From contig NZ_AP017378.1 in assembly GCF_003966735.1 (NCBI RefSeq), positions 2,314,905 through 2,378,904 on the forward strand: 64,000 nucleotides of DNA. The letters are read 5' to 3'. Positions 39,401-47,982 of this stretch are shown in pieces (position 1 is the first letter of the stretch; the number at the start of each line of letters is the position of its first letter). Source of the stretch: Desulfovibrio ferrophilus. GTDB taxonomy: Bacteria > Desulfobacterota > Desulfovibrionia > Desulfovibrionales > Desulfovibrionaceae. The notes beneath the pieces were generated by a model. The model was not told where the DNA came from. It made no database searches and worked only from the letters and a program-made list of their open reading frames with translations. The translations under genes were made by a program, and so were the position numbers.

Positions 39401-40156
39401 ATGCCAGAGCAGATCACCGCTGTGATCCTGACCTTCAATGGTGAGAAGTGGCTGGAACAGACCCTGTCCAGCCTGGACTTCTGTGACGCCCTGCTGGTGG
39501 TGGACTCCGGCAGCACGGACACCACCCTGGCCATTGCCGAAGCCGCCGGGGCAAAAATCCTGCACCGCGCCTGGGAAGGCACCATCCCCCAGTTCAAATT
39601 CGCCTTCGAACACGTCAAAACGCCCTGGATCATCACCTTGGATCAGGACGAATTTCTGTCCCCCGAGTTGAAAGAGAGCGTCACCACTGCCCTCAGCGCT
39701 CCCGGCAACACCGGCGGCTACTGGTGCCCGCGCCGCTCCTGGTATCTGGACCGTTTCATCAAACACAGCGGCTGGTACCCGGACCTGCTGCTGCGCGTCT
39801 TCCGCCTGGACAAGGTGGAGATCCGGGGCATGCTGCCCCACGAGGAATTTCACCCCACGGGCGCCACCTCCCGTCTGAGCGGCGACATCGTGCACTACCC
39901 CTATGCCGACCTGTCCGAGCATCTGGACAAGATCAATTCCTACACCTCGCTGGCTGCCCGAGAAATGGCCGCCAAGGGCAAACGCGCCGGAGTGGGCAAG
40001 GCTCTGGCCCATGCCGTGGGAAAATTCGCCAAGCAATATCTGCTCAAGCAGGGCTTCCGCGATGGCCGCGCCGGGCTGGTGCTGGCCGTGCATTCCTTCA
40101 TCTACGCCTTTCAGAAGTACATGAAGCTTGTGGAGCTGAACCGCAAGGATTCCTGA
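39401..40156 (+). CDS. Glycosyltransferase family 2 (WaaE/KdtX-like)
   Basis: The 251-residue GT-A protein begins AVILTFNGEKWLEQTLSSL and carries VVDSGSTDTTLAIAEA. The DxD-equivalent lies in ITLDQDEFLSPEL, followed by a GYWCPRRSWYLDRFIKH segment. These resemble LPS core glucosyl- or heptose-adding WaaE/LpsA-type enzymes. The C-terminal third is amphipathic and may sit on the membrane surface. It ends the yhaM-tmk operon. LPS core assembly is the likely setting, inferred. Confidence 0.85.
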   Translation: MPEQITAVILTFNGEKWLEQTLSSLDFCDALLVVDSGSTDTTLAIAEAAGAKILHRAWEGTIPQFKFAFEHVKTPWIITLDQDEFLSPELKESVTTALSAPGNTGGYWCPRRSWYLDRFIKHSGWYPDLLLRVFRLDKVEIRGMLPHEEFHPTGATSRLSGDIVHYPYADLSEHLDKINSYTSLAAREMAAKGKRAGVGKALAHAVGKFAKQYLLKQGFRDGRAGLVLAVHSFIYAFQKYMKLVELNRKDS

Positions 40157-40260
40157 GCAGAACACGCAAGCACCCCGCCGGACAGCACTCTGCAACGGCG
40201 GAGACGACCCCCAATTTCCCACGCGTCCTCTCTCGAGCTGGTTACTTTTCAGGTACCACG

Positions 40261-40289
40261 TTCTCATCTTCCGAGTTTTTTGCTATGCT
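40261..40289 (+). promoter_or_regulatory. Possible sigma-70 promoter of the amino acid ABC operon
   Basis: TTCTCA and TATGCT are separated by 17 bp in an AT-rich patch of an otherwise GC-rich 367-bp intergenic region (40157-40523). Each hexamer matches the consensus at four of six positions, so this is tentative. No other gene or structured RNA was recognised in that interval apart from the small ORF at 40315-40527. Confidence 0.3.
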
Positions 40290-40314
40290 CTATTTTCTCC
40301 TGCGGGGAATAACC

Positions 40315-40527
40315 ATGATACGTACAGCAAACACATACCGACCCGAAAGACTGCGGCAGACATCCGTGGTGTTCTACGGCCCGGGTGGCGGAGAATCCGG
40401 CCTGCCCACGGACGGAAACTGCGCCCTGCCCCGTGCAACCGTCACCATCCGCCTTTGTAAAGTCTCTCCACAACCCGCTACAAAACCCATCCCAGACCAC
40501 CCCATCGACAGGAGGCCCCTGTCGTGA
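40315..40527 (+). CDS. Possible 70-residue leader ORF, unrecognised
   Basis: An ATG at 40315, preceded by GCGGGGAATAACC, opens a 70-residue frame whose TGA overlaps the GTG start of the next permease gene as GTGA. That arrangement resembles translational coupling. The product is Arg/Pro-rich (MIRTANTYRPERLRQTSV...) with no recognised domain and no attenuator-like run of one amino acid. The permease has its own AGGAGG, so the ORF may be chance. Confidence 0.25.
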   Translation: MIRTANTYRPERLRQTSVVFYGPGGGESGLPTDGNCALPRATVTIRLCKVSPQPATKPIPDHPIDRRPLS

Positions 40528-41330
40528 CCGCTCTTGCTCTGCCTCTGGGCCGCGCCCTGCGTGCCCACTACAAGGATTTTGCACTCTATGCCTTGCTGCT
40601 GGGTGTCGTGGCCTGGTTCATCGCCTCAGGCGAACAAGGCCTGGGATACCACTGGAAGTGGTATCGCATGCCCCGCTATCTGTTCACCTCCGAAGGCGGT
40701 GTACTCAGTGCCGGGCCGCTGTTGCAGGGACTTTTCGTCACCTTCCAGATCGCCGGAATATCCATGGTGTTGGCCATGGCCTTTGGCCTGACCACGGCCA
40801 TCCTGCGCCAATCCAGCTCCTTTGCCGCGCAGATGGTCGCGCGGGGCTACGTGGAATTCATCCGCAATACGCCGCTGCTGACCCAAATCTTTTTCATCTA
40901 CTACGTCATCGCCCCGGTGCTGGGCATGGACGGCTTCGCCTCTGCGGTACTGGCCCTGTCGCTGTTCGAAGGGGCCTATGCCTCGGAAATCTTCCGCTCC
41001 GGCATCGTCTCCATCCAGGAAGGACAGTGGGAAGCTGCCTACAGCCTGGGCCTGTCGCGCTTCGACACCTACCGCACCATCATCGTGCCCCAGGCCGTGC
41101 GTCGGGTGCTGCCGCCGCTGACCGGTGTGGCCGTATCGCTGATCAAGGATTCGTCTCTGGCCAGCACCATCGCCATCTTCGAACTCACCCAACACGGCAA
41201 TGTCATTTCCTCGGACACCTTCATGGTCTTCGAGGTCTGGTTCACCGTGGCCGCCATTTACCTCTCCATCACCCTGCCGCTGTCACTCGCCGTGGCAGCC
41301 ATGGAAAAACGCCTGAAAGTGGACGAGTAA
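40524..41330 (+). CDS. Polar amino acid ABC transporter permease
   Basis: The 268-residue membrane subunit belongs to the HisM/GlnP group. The first helix is at about 16-34 ([16 protein letters not shown]). The permease core runs from [19 protein letters not shown], and [18 protein letters not shown] carries the family EFIRNTP motif. The EAA loop is [24 protein letters not shown] 40524 is the start, eight bases after AGGAGG. With the next three genes it makes a complete two-permease importer. Confidence 0.92.
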   Translation: MTALALPLGRALRAHYKDFALYALLLGVVAWFIASGEQGLGYHWKWYRMPRYLFTSEGGVLSAGPLLQGLFVTFQIAGISMVLAMAFGLTTAILRQSSSFAAQMVARGYVEFIRNTPLLTQIFFIYYVIAPVLGMDGFASAVLALSLFEGAYASEIFRSGIVSIQEGQWEAAYSLGLSRFDTYRTIIVPQAVRRVLPPLTGVAVSLIKDSSLASTIAIFELTQHGNVISSDTFMVFEVWFTVAAIYLSITLPLSLAVAAMEKRLKVDE

Positions 41331-41334
41331 GCCC

Positions 41335-42108
41335 ATGAAAATGAACAACCTGACCTCCGAGGCCAAATGCCTTGGCCAAGAAATCATCACCGCTCGCGGG
41401 CTGACCAAGACCTTCCCGGGCGGGGTCCGCGCCCTGGACGGAGTCTCCCTGTCCGTTCAGCAATGCGAGGTCGTAGTGGTCATCGGACCGTCCGGGTCCG
41501 GCAAATCAACCCTGCTCCGATGCCTGAACGGGCTGGAGGACGTGGACGAAGGCGCCGTGATCATCAACGGCACCCCTCTGGATGATTCCTCGGCCAACCG
41601 GCTGGCCATCCGCACGGAGACGGGCATGGTCTTCCAGTCCTTTAACCTGTTTCCGCACATGACCGTGCTGGAGAACATCAATCTCGCCCAGCGTCTGGTC
41701 CGCAAGAAGAGCACGGCCGAAGCAACGGAAACCACTCTGGAACTCCTGGAACGGGTGGGCCTGACGGACAAGCGGGACAGCCGACCGGCGCAGCTTTCCG
41801 GCGGGCAGCAGCAGCGCGTTGCCATTGCCCGCGCACTCGCCATGAATCCCAGGATCATGCTCTTTGACGAAGCCACCAGCGCTCTGGACCCGGAGATGAT
41901 CGGCGAGGTGCTGGAAGTGATGAAGGACCTGGCCCACGGCGGCATGACCATGGTCGTGGTCACGCATGAGATGGGCTTTGCCCGCGAGGCCGGAGACCGA
42001 GTGATCTTCATGGAAGACGGCCACGTGGTGGAAGAAGCACCGGCAAACGATTTTTTCGACAACCCGAAACAGGAACGAACCCGGCTGTTCCTCAGCCAGA
42101 TTCTGTAA
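41335..42108 (+). CDS. Polar amino acid ABC transporter ATP-binding protein
   Basis: The 257-residue GlnQ/HisP-type ATPase has Walker [10 protein letters not shown] (about 52-60), Q-loop in [18 protein letters not shown], signature [19 protein letters not shown], Walker [16 protein letters not shown], and the H-switch [18 protein letters not shown]. These signatures fix it to amino acid import. It follows the first permease by 4 bp. ATG 41335 is used; ATG 41341 is also possible. Confidence 0.94.
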   Translation: MKMNNLTSEAKCLGQEIITARGLTKTFPGGVRALDGVSLSVQQCEVVVVIGPSGSGKSTLLRCLNGLEDVDEGAVIINGTPLDDSSANRLAIRTETGMVFQSFNLFPHMTVLENINLAQRLVRKKSTAEATETTLELLERVGLTDKRDSRPAQLSGGQQQRVAIARALAMNPRIMLFDEATSALDPEMIGEVLEVMKDLAHGGMTMVVVTHEMGFAREAGDRVIFMEDGHVVEEAPANDFFDNPKQERTRLFLSQIL

Positions 42109-42152
42109 TCAATAGCCCATCGAGGGCATGAACCTGCAAGGAGAACAACACG

Positions 42153-42986
42153 ATGCCCAAAGCAAAGAGACTGATCACGGCCCTGGTCCTGGTCCTGACC
42201 CTGCTTGTCTGCGTGACCGTAGCTCAGGCAGCCAATACGGGGATGAAGCTGACCGAGGAAAGCACCCTGACCAAGATCATGGAGCGTGGCGTATTGCGCG
42301 TAGGGTTCGACACTTTCGTCCCCTGGGCCATGAAGGACAAGACCGGCAAATTCATCGGTTTCGAAATCGATGTGGCCCGACGCTTTGCCCAGGACATGGG
42401 CGTGAAGATCGAACTGGTGCCCACTGCCTGGAAAGGCATCATCCCCGCGCTGCTGGCCGGAAAATTCGACCTGCTCATTGGCGGCATGTCCATCCGTGCC
42501 GACCGGGCGCAGCAGGTCTACTTCAGCCTGCCCTACTACTATTCGGGCCAATCCCTGGTGGCCAACAAGAAACTGGCTGCCGGCTTTGACAGTATCGAGG
42601 ACTTCAACAGCCCCGACGTAACCATCGCCGTACGTACCGGCACCACAGCCCAGAAGGCCGCCCAGCGTTTCTTCCCCAAGGCCAAGAAAAAGCTGTTCGA
42701 TAAGGAGCCTCAAGCTTTGCAGGATCTGCTCATGGGCCGCGCCCACGCCTTTGTCAGCATGGCCCCCCTGCCAGCACAGGAAGCCGTGAAAAACGCTGAC
42801 AAGCTGTTCATCCCTCTGAAGAACAACCTGACCAACGAGCCCAACGGCATCTGCATGCGCAAGGGCGACCCGGACATGCTGAACTACGTCAACAGTTGGA
42901 TTCTGGCCGTACAGGGCGAGAACTGGATTCAGGACCGCTACCACTACTGGTTCGAGACCATGGATTGGAAGAGCCAGGTCGAATAA
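42153..42986 (+). CDS. Amino acid ABC transporter periplasmic binding protein
   Basis: The 277-residue precursor has a Sec signal peptide (ITALVLVLTLLVCVTVAQA) followed by a type 3 solute-binding domain. Conserved ligand segments include GVLRVGFDTFVPWAMKDKTG, FIGFEIDVARRFAQDMGVK and LIGGMSIRADRAQQVYFSLPYY. It is the substrate receptor of this transporter. The amino acid class cannot be decided from these motifs. A strong hairpin follows before the second permease, which often marks a binding protein needed in excess. Confidence 0.93.
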   Translation: MPKAKRLITALVLVLTLLVCVTVAQAANTGMKLTEESTLTKIMERGVLRVGFDTFVPWAMKDKTGKFIGFEIDVARRFAQDMGVKIELVPTAWKGIIPALLAGKFDLLIGGMSIRADRAQQVYFSLPYYYSGQSLVANKKLAAGFDSIEDFNSPDVTIAVRTGTTAQKAAQRFFPKAKKKLFDKEPQALQDLLMGRAHAFVSMAPLPAQEAVKNADKLFIPLKNNLTNEPNGICMRKGDPDMLNYVNSWILAVQGENWIQDRYHYWFETMDWKSQVE

Positions 42987-43015
42987 CAGGCCTCCGCATA
43001 CTTGCAGACACTCAA

Positions 43016-43042
43016 GGCGCGCCCGCCCCGTGCGGGCGCGCC
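43016..43042 (+). other. Intra-operon hairpin after the binding-protein gene
   Basis: A perfect 11-bp GC stem (GGCGCGCCCGC at 43016-43026, GCGGGCGCGCC at 43032-43042) has a 5-nt loop and no T tract. It lies between the binding protein and second permease genes, where it could stabilise the upstream message or partly terminate transcription. Confidence 0.65.
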
Positions 43043-43088
43043 ACACATTTCGAGCAATAACAATGACCATTCCTGGACAGCCTAGATA

Positions 43089-43970
43089 GTGCGGAAAAAG
43101 CCGATCAAATTCACCCCCCTCGACGCCGTGATCATCGGCGTGGGGATACTGTGCGTGGGACTGTTTATCTGGCGGGTCGAAGCTACGATGGACTACAAGT
43201 GGCGCTGGAATGTGCTGGTGCAGTATCTGCTGCGCTTTGATGCCGACGCCGGACGCTGGGTGCCGGGGCTGGTCACGGAAGGACTGCTGACCACCATCCG
43301 CCTCGCGGCCTGGACCATGGTCTTTGCCACGCTGCTCGGGATGATCATGGGGTTGGCGCGAACGGCCAAGGGCCTGTTTCCACGCATGGTGGGCCGGACC
43401 TATGTGGAGCTTATCCGCAACACTCCACCGTTGGTATTGATCTTCATCTTTTATTTCTTTTTAGCCGACCACCTCATGACGGCTTTGGGCGTGGACGATT
43501 TTATCCGCTCCAGCCCCCTGTGGTTCCAGAACCTGTTGCCGCATGTGGCGGCTCCCGTCCCGCGCATCTCCAATTTTCTGGCAGCGCTGTTGACCATGGC
43601 GGTCTACGAAGGCGCGTTCATTACCGAGCACGTACGGGCGGGCATCCAGTCCATCGAGCGCGGGCAGCACGAGGCGGCCTATGCTCTGGGCCTGACCCGC
43701 TGGCAGCAGATGCGCCACGTGATCCTGCCTCAGGCCTTTTCACGCATCGTCCCCCCCTTGGCCGGGCAGTTCATCTCCACCATCAAGGACACGGCCATTG
43801 TCTCGGTGATCTCGGTACAGGAACTGACCTTCCAGGGGCTGGAACTGATGGCTGCCACCTACATGACGTTCGAAATCATGATCACGGTGACGGTGCTCTA
43901 CCTGATGCTGACGTTGACCTGCTCGGCGTTGGCGCGGAAGCTGGAGCTACGGCTTCGCAACAATCTGTAG
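43089..43970 (+). CDS. Polar amino acid ABC transporter permease, second
   Basis: The 293-residue membrane protein starts at GTG 43089. It has an N-terminal helix (AVIIGVGILCVGLFIWRV), a permease core TEGLLTTIRLAAWTMVFA with VELIRNTPPLVLIFIFYFF, and the EAA loop ERGQHEAAYALGLTRWQQM. It would pair with the permease at 40524 as a heterodimer. Its TAG stop falls inside the left end of the palindromic element at 43966-44095, so the end of the reading frame may have been set by that element. Confidence 0.9.
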   Translation: MRKKPIKFTPLDAVIIGVGILCVGLFIWRVEATMDYKWRWNVLVQYLLRFDADAGRWVPGLVTEGLLTTIRLAAWTMVFATLLGMIMGLARTAKGLFPRMVGRTYVELIRNTPPLVLIFIFYFFLADHLMTALGVDDFIRSSPLWFQNLLPHVAAPVPRISNFLAALLTMAVYEGAFITEHVRAGIQSIERGQHEAAYALGLTRWQQMRHVILPQAFSRIVPPLAGQFISTIKDTAIVSVISVQELTFQGLELMAATYMTFEIMITVTVLYLMLTLTCSALARKLELRLRNNL

Positions 43971-44095
43971 GTTGCTCCAAAACGCACCATTGCTTCGTTG
44001 CCACGGCCAATTCACACCCTCGTGTACCGTAAAAGTACACGTCGGGCCTGAATTGCCCTTGCGCCTCGCACTGCCACATTCTGTAACAACCTACA
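43966..44095. repeat. Palindromic (MITE-like or structured RNA) element of 130 bp
   Basis: The ends are perfect 9-bp inverted repeats (TGTAGGTTG at 43966-43974, CAACCTACA at 44087-44095). The apex is GTGTAC/GTACAC around a 7-nt loop (44022-44040). In between, the arms align over most of their 61-62 nt, for example CAATTCA against its complement in TGAATTG. Several arm differences are of the type that give G-U pairs in a minus-strand transcript. No target-site duplication is evident and no protein is encoded. Confidence 0.7.
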
Positions 44096-44192
44096 AATGC
44101 ATTGGACTTTTTTGAAGGATCGATCGCCCTCACTTAAAGTCCCCGCCCCATCCCTTCCATCGGGACATCAGGCCGCGAACTGGGCGGACCTT

Positions 44193-44275
44193 GGCCGACC
44201 GACTGAGCGGTCAGGCCCGGCTACAAATTCGACCATACAGGATGCTTAAACGTCGCCAAATCGACTCGTTTGGCG
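44193..44275. other. Two further hairpins in the 43971-44463 intergenic region
   Basis: GGCCGACCG with CGGTCAGGCC (44193-44217, one bulge) and CGCCAAA with TTTGGCG (44254-44275) form stems with loops of 6-8 nt. Neither has a T tract. They could mark the end of the hisC transcript, but this is not certain. Confidence 0.45.
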
Positions 44276-44320
44276 GTTGGGATAACTCACTTCCTTGACT
44301 CAAGGGGGGAGGGGAGGAGT

Positions 44321-44375
44321 CCAGAGGAGGTTTCGGGGGGAAAAAGCGCCAGCAATCCCCACCAACCTCCTCTGG
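44321..44375. repeat. 12-bp inverted repeat upstream of the hisC end
   Basis: CCAGAGGAGGTT (44321-44332) and AACCTCCTCTGG (44364-44375) are exact complements around a 31-nt loop containing GGGGGG-AAAAA. A purine-rich run (GGGGGGAGGGGAGGAG) adjoins it. It may be a minus-strand terminator for hisC or a dispersed repeat of the genome. Confidence 0.6.
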
Positions 44376-44463
44376 TCCCGCTGAAGGCGGACGCTTTCGG
44401 CATTGCACATCAAGGCTGGAGCAACCGCTCCACTCTCCCCCAAAAACAACTAGGCAGATATGC

Positions 44464-45540
44464 CTACTCCCTCAACGCCACTCCCAACGCCTTCACAAAC
44501 TCTTCATTATCCTCTTGGGTTCCAGTGCTGACGCGCAGCCATTCAGGCAGGCCCGCATAGTCCAACGGACGCACGGCCACGCCCTGCTTCAGCAGGCTTT
44601 CAAACACCTTACCGGCCTCGCGCTGAGGGCGAAACATCACGAACGGACCCTGGCCCTCCACGATTTCACAGCCCAGCCGCGTCAACTCCTGCTGCAAATA
44701 CTTACGCCCCTCGCGCGCCAACTCGGCGGACTGCCTCCGAAAATCCTCGTCCGTGAGTGCTGCCAGTGCCCCGGCAATGGAGGGACCGCTTACGGCAAAC
44801 GGCAACTGCATCGTGCGCAACTCTCGCGCTATGGCAACCGGCAGCACCCCATAGCCGACTCTCGCCCCGGCCAGCCCGTAGGCCTTGGAAAACGTACGGA
44901 TGATGCCCAAATGGGGAACCTGATCCAGCACTCCCAACACCGAAACCGCCTGCGGGTCGTCAGCAAAATCCAGATAGGCCTCGTCCACCAGTAACAACGT
45001 GTCTTTCGGCAACGACCGCGCAAAATCCAGCAACTCGGCGCGACTCACGATCCGGCCCGTGGGGTTGTCCGGGTTGGCTACATAGACAAGGCGCGTACGT
45101 TCATCCACGGCCTGCCCCAGTGCCCCCAAATCCATGCCAAAGTCCGACCCAAGCGGCACCTGCCGATGCTCCACCCCCATGATCTTCGCCCGGTGGGCAA
45201 AGGCCGGAAAACACGGAGCAAAGGACAAGGCTTCGCCTCGCCCGCCAGCACAGGTCAGCCCCAGGAGCAACTCGATCAGTTGCACCGAACCCGCCGTGGT
45301 CACCACGCATTCTTCTGCCACGCCCAGCCGTTGGGCCAAGGCCACATTCAACTCCTGCGCCACCGCTGGCGGATAACGATGCGCCTGCATCGTTGCATGA
45401 GCCATGGCGATCCGCGCGGCAGGCGAGCACCCCAACGGATTCTCATTGCTATTCAATTTAACCACACGTCCACTTTGCGACTGCGCACGAGCCTGGGCTT
45501 CGGTCAGGCCTGCTGCGTATTCCCTTTCTCTTTCAGCCAC
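44464..45540 (-). CDS. hisC: Histidinol-phosphate aminotransferase
   Basis: This PLP enzyme of fold type I makes histidinol phosphate from imidazole acetol phosphate. The 358-residue protein has KLNSNENPLGCSPAA at the substrate end, YVANPDNPTGRIVSRAEL, the PLP loop LLVDEAYLDFADDP, and the Schiff-base lysine in IRTFSKAYGLAGARVGYG. Length is normal. It is a single gene here, far from other his genes. The 291-bp region beyond its start (45541-45831) has a short GATGA/TCATC palindrome but no clear gene. Confidence 0.92.
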   Translation of the reverse strand: MAEREREYAAGLTEAQARAQSQSGRVVKLNSNENPLGCSPAARIAMAHATMQAHRYPPAVAQELNVALAQRLGVAEECVVTTAGSVQLIELLLGLTCAGGRGEALSFAPCFPAFAHRAKIMGVEHRQVPLGSDFGMDLGALGQAVDERTRLVYVANPDNPTGRIVSRAELLDFARSLPKDTLLLVDEAYLDFADDPQAVSVLGVLDQVPHLGIIRTFSKAYGLAGARVGYGVLPVAIARELRTMQLPFAVSGPSIAGALAALTDEDFRRQSAELAREGRKYLQQELTRLGCEIVEGQGPFVMFRPQREAGKVFESLLKQGVAVRPLDYAGLPEWLRVSTGTQEDNEEFVKALGVALRE

Positions 45541-45831
45541 TGTTCCCCCAACGATTGCGCATTGTGCCCGGCCAGCAAGTTGACCTTAACGACCCGACAA
45601 CTTACATTTAACATTCTGGGTGGCTTGAGATGAATTTCATCCCGGCATCAGAGCCCAGTAGAAGAATCCTTTTCCGGCTGGTGGTTGCACCTGCTCCCTG
45701 AAAAGGAGCAATACGATTTCAGAATTGAAGCATAACCGGAATATGCTGAAATTTGAATTCATTGCAGCCATGCCGCAAACCGCGGATATTTCATCGGCCT
45801 GAACAACGGGCCACCATCAAAGGAGAACCCC

Positions 45832-46086
45832 ATGGCCGACAAGCAAGTCACGGTCTACGCACTTTCCACCTGTATCCACTGCAAGCACACCAAAGAATAT
45901 CTGGATAGCATGGGCATCACATACGCCTGTATCCACGTTGACCAACTGACTGGGGACGAGCGCAAGGATGCCGTTGAGCAGGTCAAGAAGTACAACCCCT
46001 CCGCCTCCTTCCCCACCGTGGTCATTGATGAGGATTGCGTCGTCGTGGGCTACAAGAAGGACGAACTGAAAAAGCACCTCGGCTAG
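45832..46086 (+). CDS. Glutaredoxin family protein
   Basis: The 84-residue thioredoxin-fold protein has the redox motif CIHC (residues 14-17, STCIHCKHTKEYL), a cis-proline region SASFPTVVIDED, and no signal peptide. NrdH-type and glutaredoxin-like proteins share this size. AAGGAG precedes the ATG. It is 31 bp before a ferredoxin:thioredoxin reductase catalytic subunit gene, and the two probably form a dithiol relay in which the reductase passes electrons from ferredoxin to this protein. Confidence 0.88.
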   Translation: MADKQVTVYALSTCIHCKHTKEYLDSMGITYACIHVDQLTGDERKDAVEQVKKYNPSASFPTVVIDEDCVVVGYKKDELKKHLG

Positions 46087-46117
46087 TTGCCGGTAACATC
46101 AGAAAAGGGTGAATAAG

Positions 46118-46471
46118 ATGGACGCCAAGCAACTGTATACAACACTGAAAAAGATTCAGGAGCCCAAGGGCTGCTACTTCAATGACGATCTCGAGAACAT
46201 GACCCTGCCGCTGCTGGACAGTCTGCTGACCAACAAGGAGCGCTACGGGCATATGGCCTGCCCCTGCCGTTTGGCCTCTGGCGACTTTGAGCAGGACAGG
46301 GATATCGTCTGCCCCTGTGAATATCGCGAGCCGGACATGAAGGAATACGGAGCCTGTTTCTGCGGGCTGTACGTGACCAAGGAATGGGCCGCGGGCAGCA
46401 TTGAACACAAAACCGTGCCCGAGCGCAGACCCGTAGAAAAAGTCATGGCCGCTTTGGGCCTTGGCGACTAG
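46118..46471 (+). CDS. Ferredoxin:thioredoxin reductase, catalytic (beta) subunit
   Basis: The 117-residue protein carries the three-part signature of the [4Fe-4S]/disulfide catalytic subunit: CPC (HMACPCRLA), CPC (IVCPCEYREPD) and CFC (GACFCGLYV) at its centre. The cluster and the adjacent disulfide reduce a thioredoxin-like partner in two one-electron steps. No variable (alpha) subunit is adjacent, as is common outside oxygenic phototrophs. ATG 46118 is preferred; GTG 46109 would add three residues. It pairs with the glutaredoxin upstream. Confidence 0.9.
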   Translation: MDAKQLYTTLKKIQEPKGCYFNDDLENMTLPLLDSLLTNKERYGHMACPCRLASGDFEQDRDIVCPCEYREPDMKEYGACFCGLYVTKEWAAGSIEHKTVPERRPVEKVMAALGLGD

Positions 46472-46495
46472 CCCGCCATACGAGCACAAAGAATA

Positions 46496-46526
46496 AGCGC
46501 CCTCCCGGTCAAACCAGGAGGGCGCT
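46496..46526. terminator. Terminator between the redox pair and the regulator gene
   Basis: AGCGCCCTCC (46496-46505) and GGAGGGCGCT (46517-46526) make a perfect 10-bp stem followed by CTGCTTTCC. It separates converging genes. Confidence 0.7.
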
Positions 46527-46563
46527 CTGCTTTCCATTCTTCCCAATTAACCGGAAGCAAGGG

Positions 46564-47982
46564 CTATCCCCGAAGGGTCAACCCATATTTCTTGAGTTTG
46601 TATTGCAAGGTCCGGCGGCTGATGTTCAGGGCATCGGCGGTCTTCTGGCGATGGCCACCATGCAGGGCCAGAGTTTCCATGATCGCCTGCTTTTCGGCCT
46701 CGTCCAGCGAGGGAGGAGCCTTGGGCAGGCCGGTGGCCGCATAGGCATCCACGCCAAAGGGGATGGGCGCCGTGAGAGTTGCAGATGCAGGACGCGGGTC
46801 CAGTACCTGCGGAGGCAGGTCCTGAGGTGCCAGCGAATCGGTTCGCGAAAGAACCAGCGCCCGTTCCAGGGCGTTCTCCAGTTCACGCACGTTGCCCGGC
46901 CAGGAATAGCGGGACAATGCCTCCACAAAAGCTGGGGATAATTCACGGATGGTCTTGTTGTTCTTTTCACCCAAGCGCGTCAGCAGGTGGGTGGTCAAGA
47001 GCGGCAGATCGTCCATGCGCTCGCGCAAGGGCGGAATGGCAATCTCCAACACGTTGAGACGGAAATAGAGGTCTTCACGGAAGCGCCCGGCAGCGACTTC
47101 GGTCTGAAGGTCACGATTGGTGGCGGCCAGAATGCGCACGTCCACGGGGATGGGACCAACGCCACCCAAAGGCTCCACGGTACGTTCCTGCAAGGCGCGC
47201 AATAGCTTGGCCTGAAGATTCATGGGCAACTCGCCCATCTCATCCAGGAACAAGGTACCGCCCGAGGCCAATTGGAAACGCCCGGGTTTATCCTTCACCG
47301 CTCCGGTAAAGGCGCCCTTGACGTAACCAAACAATTCGCTTTCCAAAAGATCAGCTGGCAAGGCTGCGCAGTTGACCTTGATGAGCGGCCCCTTGGACCG
47401 CTGGCTCACGGCGTGCAACGCCGCAGCAACCAGTTCCTTGCCGGTGCCGGAGTCGCCGGTGATCAGCACCGTGGCTTCACTGGGTCCGGCCTGTTCGATA
47501 AGGTCCTTGACCTGCTGCATTCCCGGGGACTGGCCCACGATATTGCGTGCCTCCACCGTTGTTCCGGCTTCGCGGCGCAGATCGGCATTTTCCGAAACAA
47601 GACGGGAATATTCGTAGGCCTTGCTCAGCACGGCCACCAGTTCCTCGTTGTCAGCGGGCTTGGTCAGATAATCGAAGGCCCCGCGTTTCATGGCATCCAC
47701 GGCATGGCCCACGGTGCCGAAGGCAGTGAGCATGACCACGGGCACACCGGGAGCCTTGACGCGCAGAGCACCCAGAGCTTCCAGCCCATCCATGCCCGGC
47801 ATTCGCATATCCAGAAGGATCACGCTGGGGGCCGCCTGGGGCAGCATCTCAAGCGCCTGTTCCGCGCTCCCGGCCTCCATGACCTCCCAGCCCTCGTCAT
47901 GGAGGACAGCACCCACAAGCAAGCGCAGTGCGGGTTCATCATCCACAACCAGCACCCGGCGTTTGGCCTTGGCACCCGTCAT
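46564..47982 (-). CDS. Sigma-54-dependent response regulator, ZraR/NtrC family
   Basis: The 472-residue enhancer-binding protein has a receiver domain (about 8-120, phosphoacceptor in VILLDMRMPGMDG). The AAA+ sigma-54 domain (about 145-385) includes GDSGTGKELVA and the sigma-54-contacting GAFTGA loop in YVKGAFTGAVKD, with GTLFLDEMGELP. The C-terminal Fis-type HTH is GGHRQKTADALNISRRTLQY. It is translated from the end of the sensor gene (4-bp overlap), and the locus carries a ZraP-like protein behind a sigma-54 promoter, so a ZraSR-type circuit is inferred. Confidence 0.92.
   Translation of the reverse strand: MTGAKAKRRVLVVDDEPALRLLVGAVLHDEGWEVMEAGSAEQALEMLPQAAPSVILLDMRMPGMDGLEALGALRVKAPGVPVVMLTAFGTVGHAVDAMKRGAFDYLTKPADNEELVAVLSKAYEYSRLVSENADLRREAGTTVEARNIVGQSPGMQQVKDLIEQAGPSEATVLITGDSGTGKELVAAALHAVSQRSKGPLIKVNCAALPADLLESELFGYVKGAFTGAVKDKPGRFQLASGGTLFLDEMGELPMNLQAKLLRALQERTVEPLGGVGPIPVDVRILAATNRDLQTEVAAGRFREDLYFRLNVLEIAIPPLRERMDDLPLLTTHLLTRLGEKNNKTIRELSPAFVEALSRYSWPGNVRELENALERALVLSRTDSLAPQDLPPQVLDPRPASATLTAPIPFGVDAYAATGLPKAPPSLDEAEKQAIMETLALHGGHRQKTADALNISRRTLQYKLKKYGLTLRG

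Noticed and set aside
41457-43070. 537-residue minus-strand ORF opposite the ABC ATPase and binding protein
   Set aside because: It is antisense to recognised genes. No ribosome site or family features are seen.
45691-45720. Sigma-54-like CCGGCTGGTGGTTGCACC before the glutaredoxin gene
   Set aside because: The GG and GC are 9 rather than 10 nt apart and the -24 block does not match.
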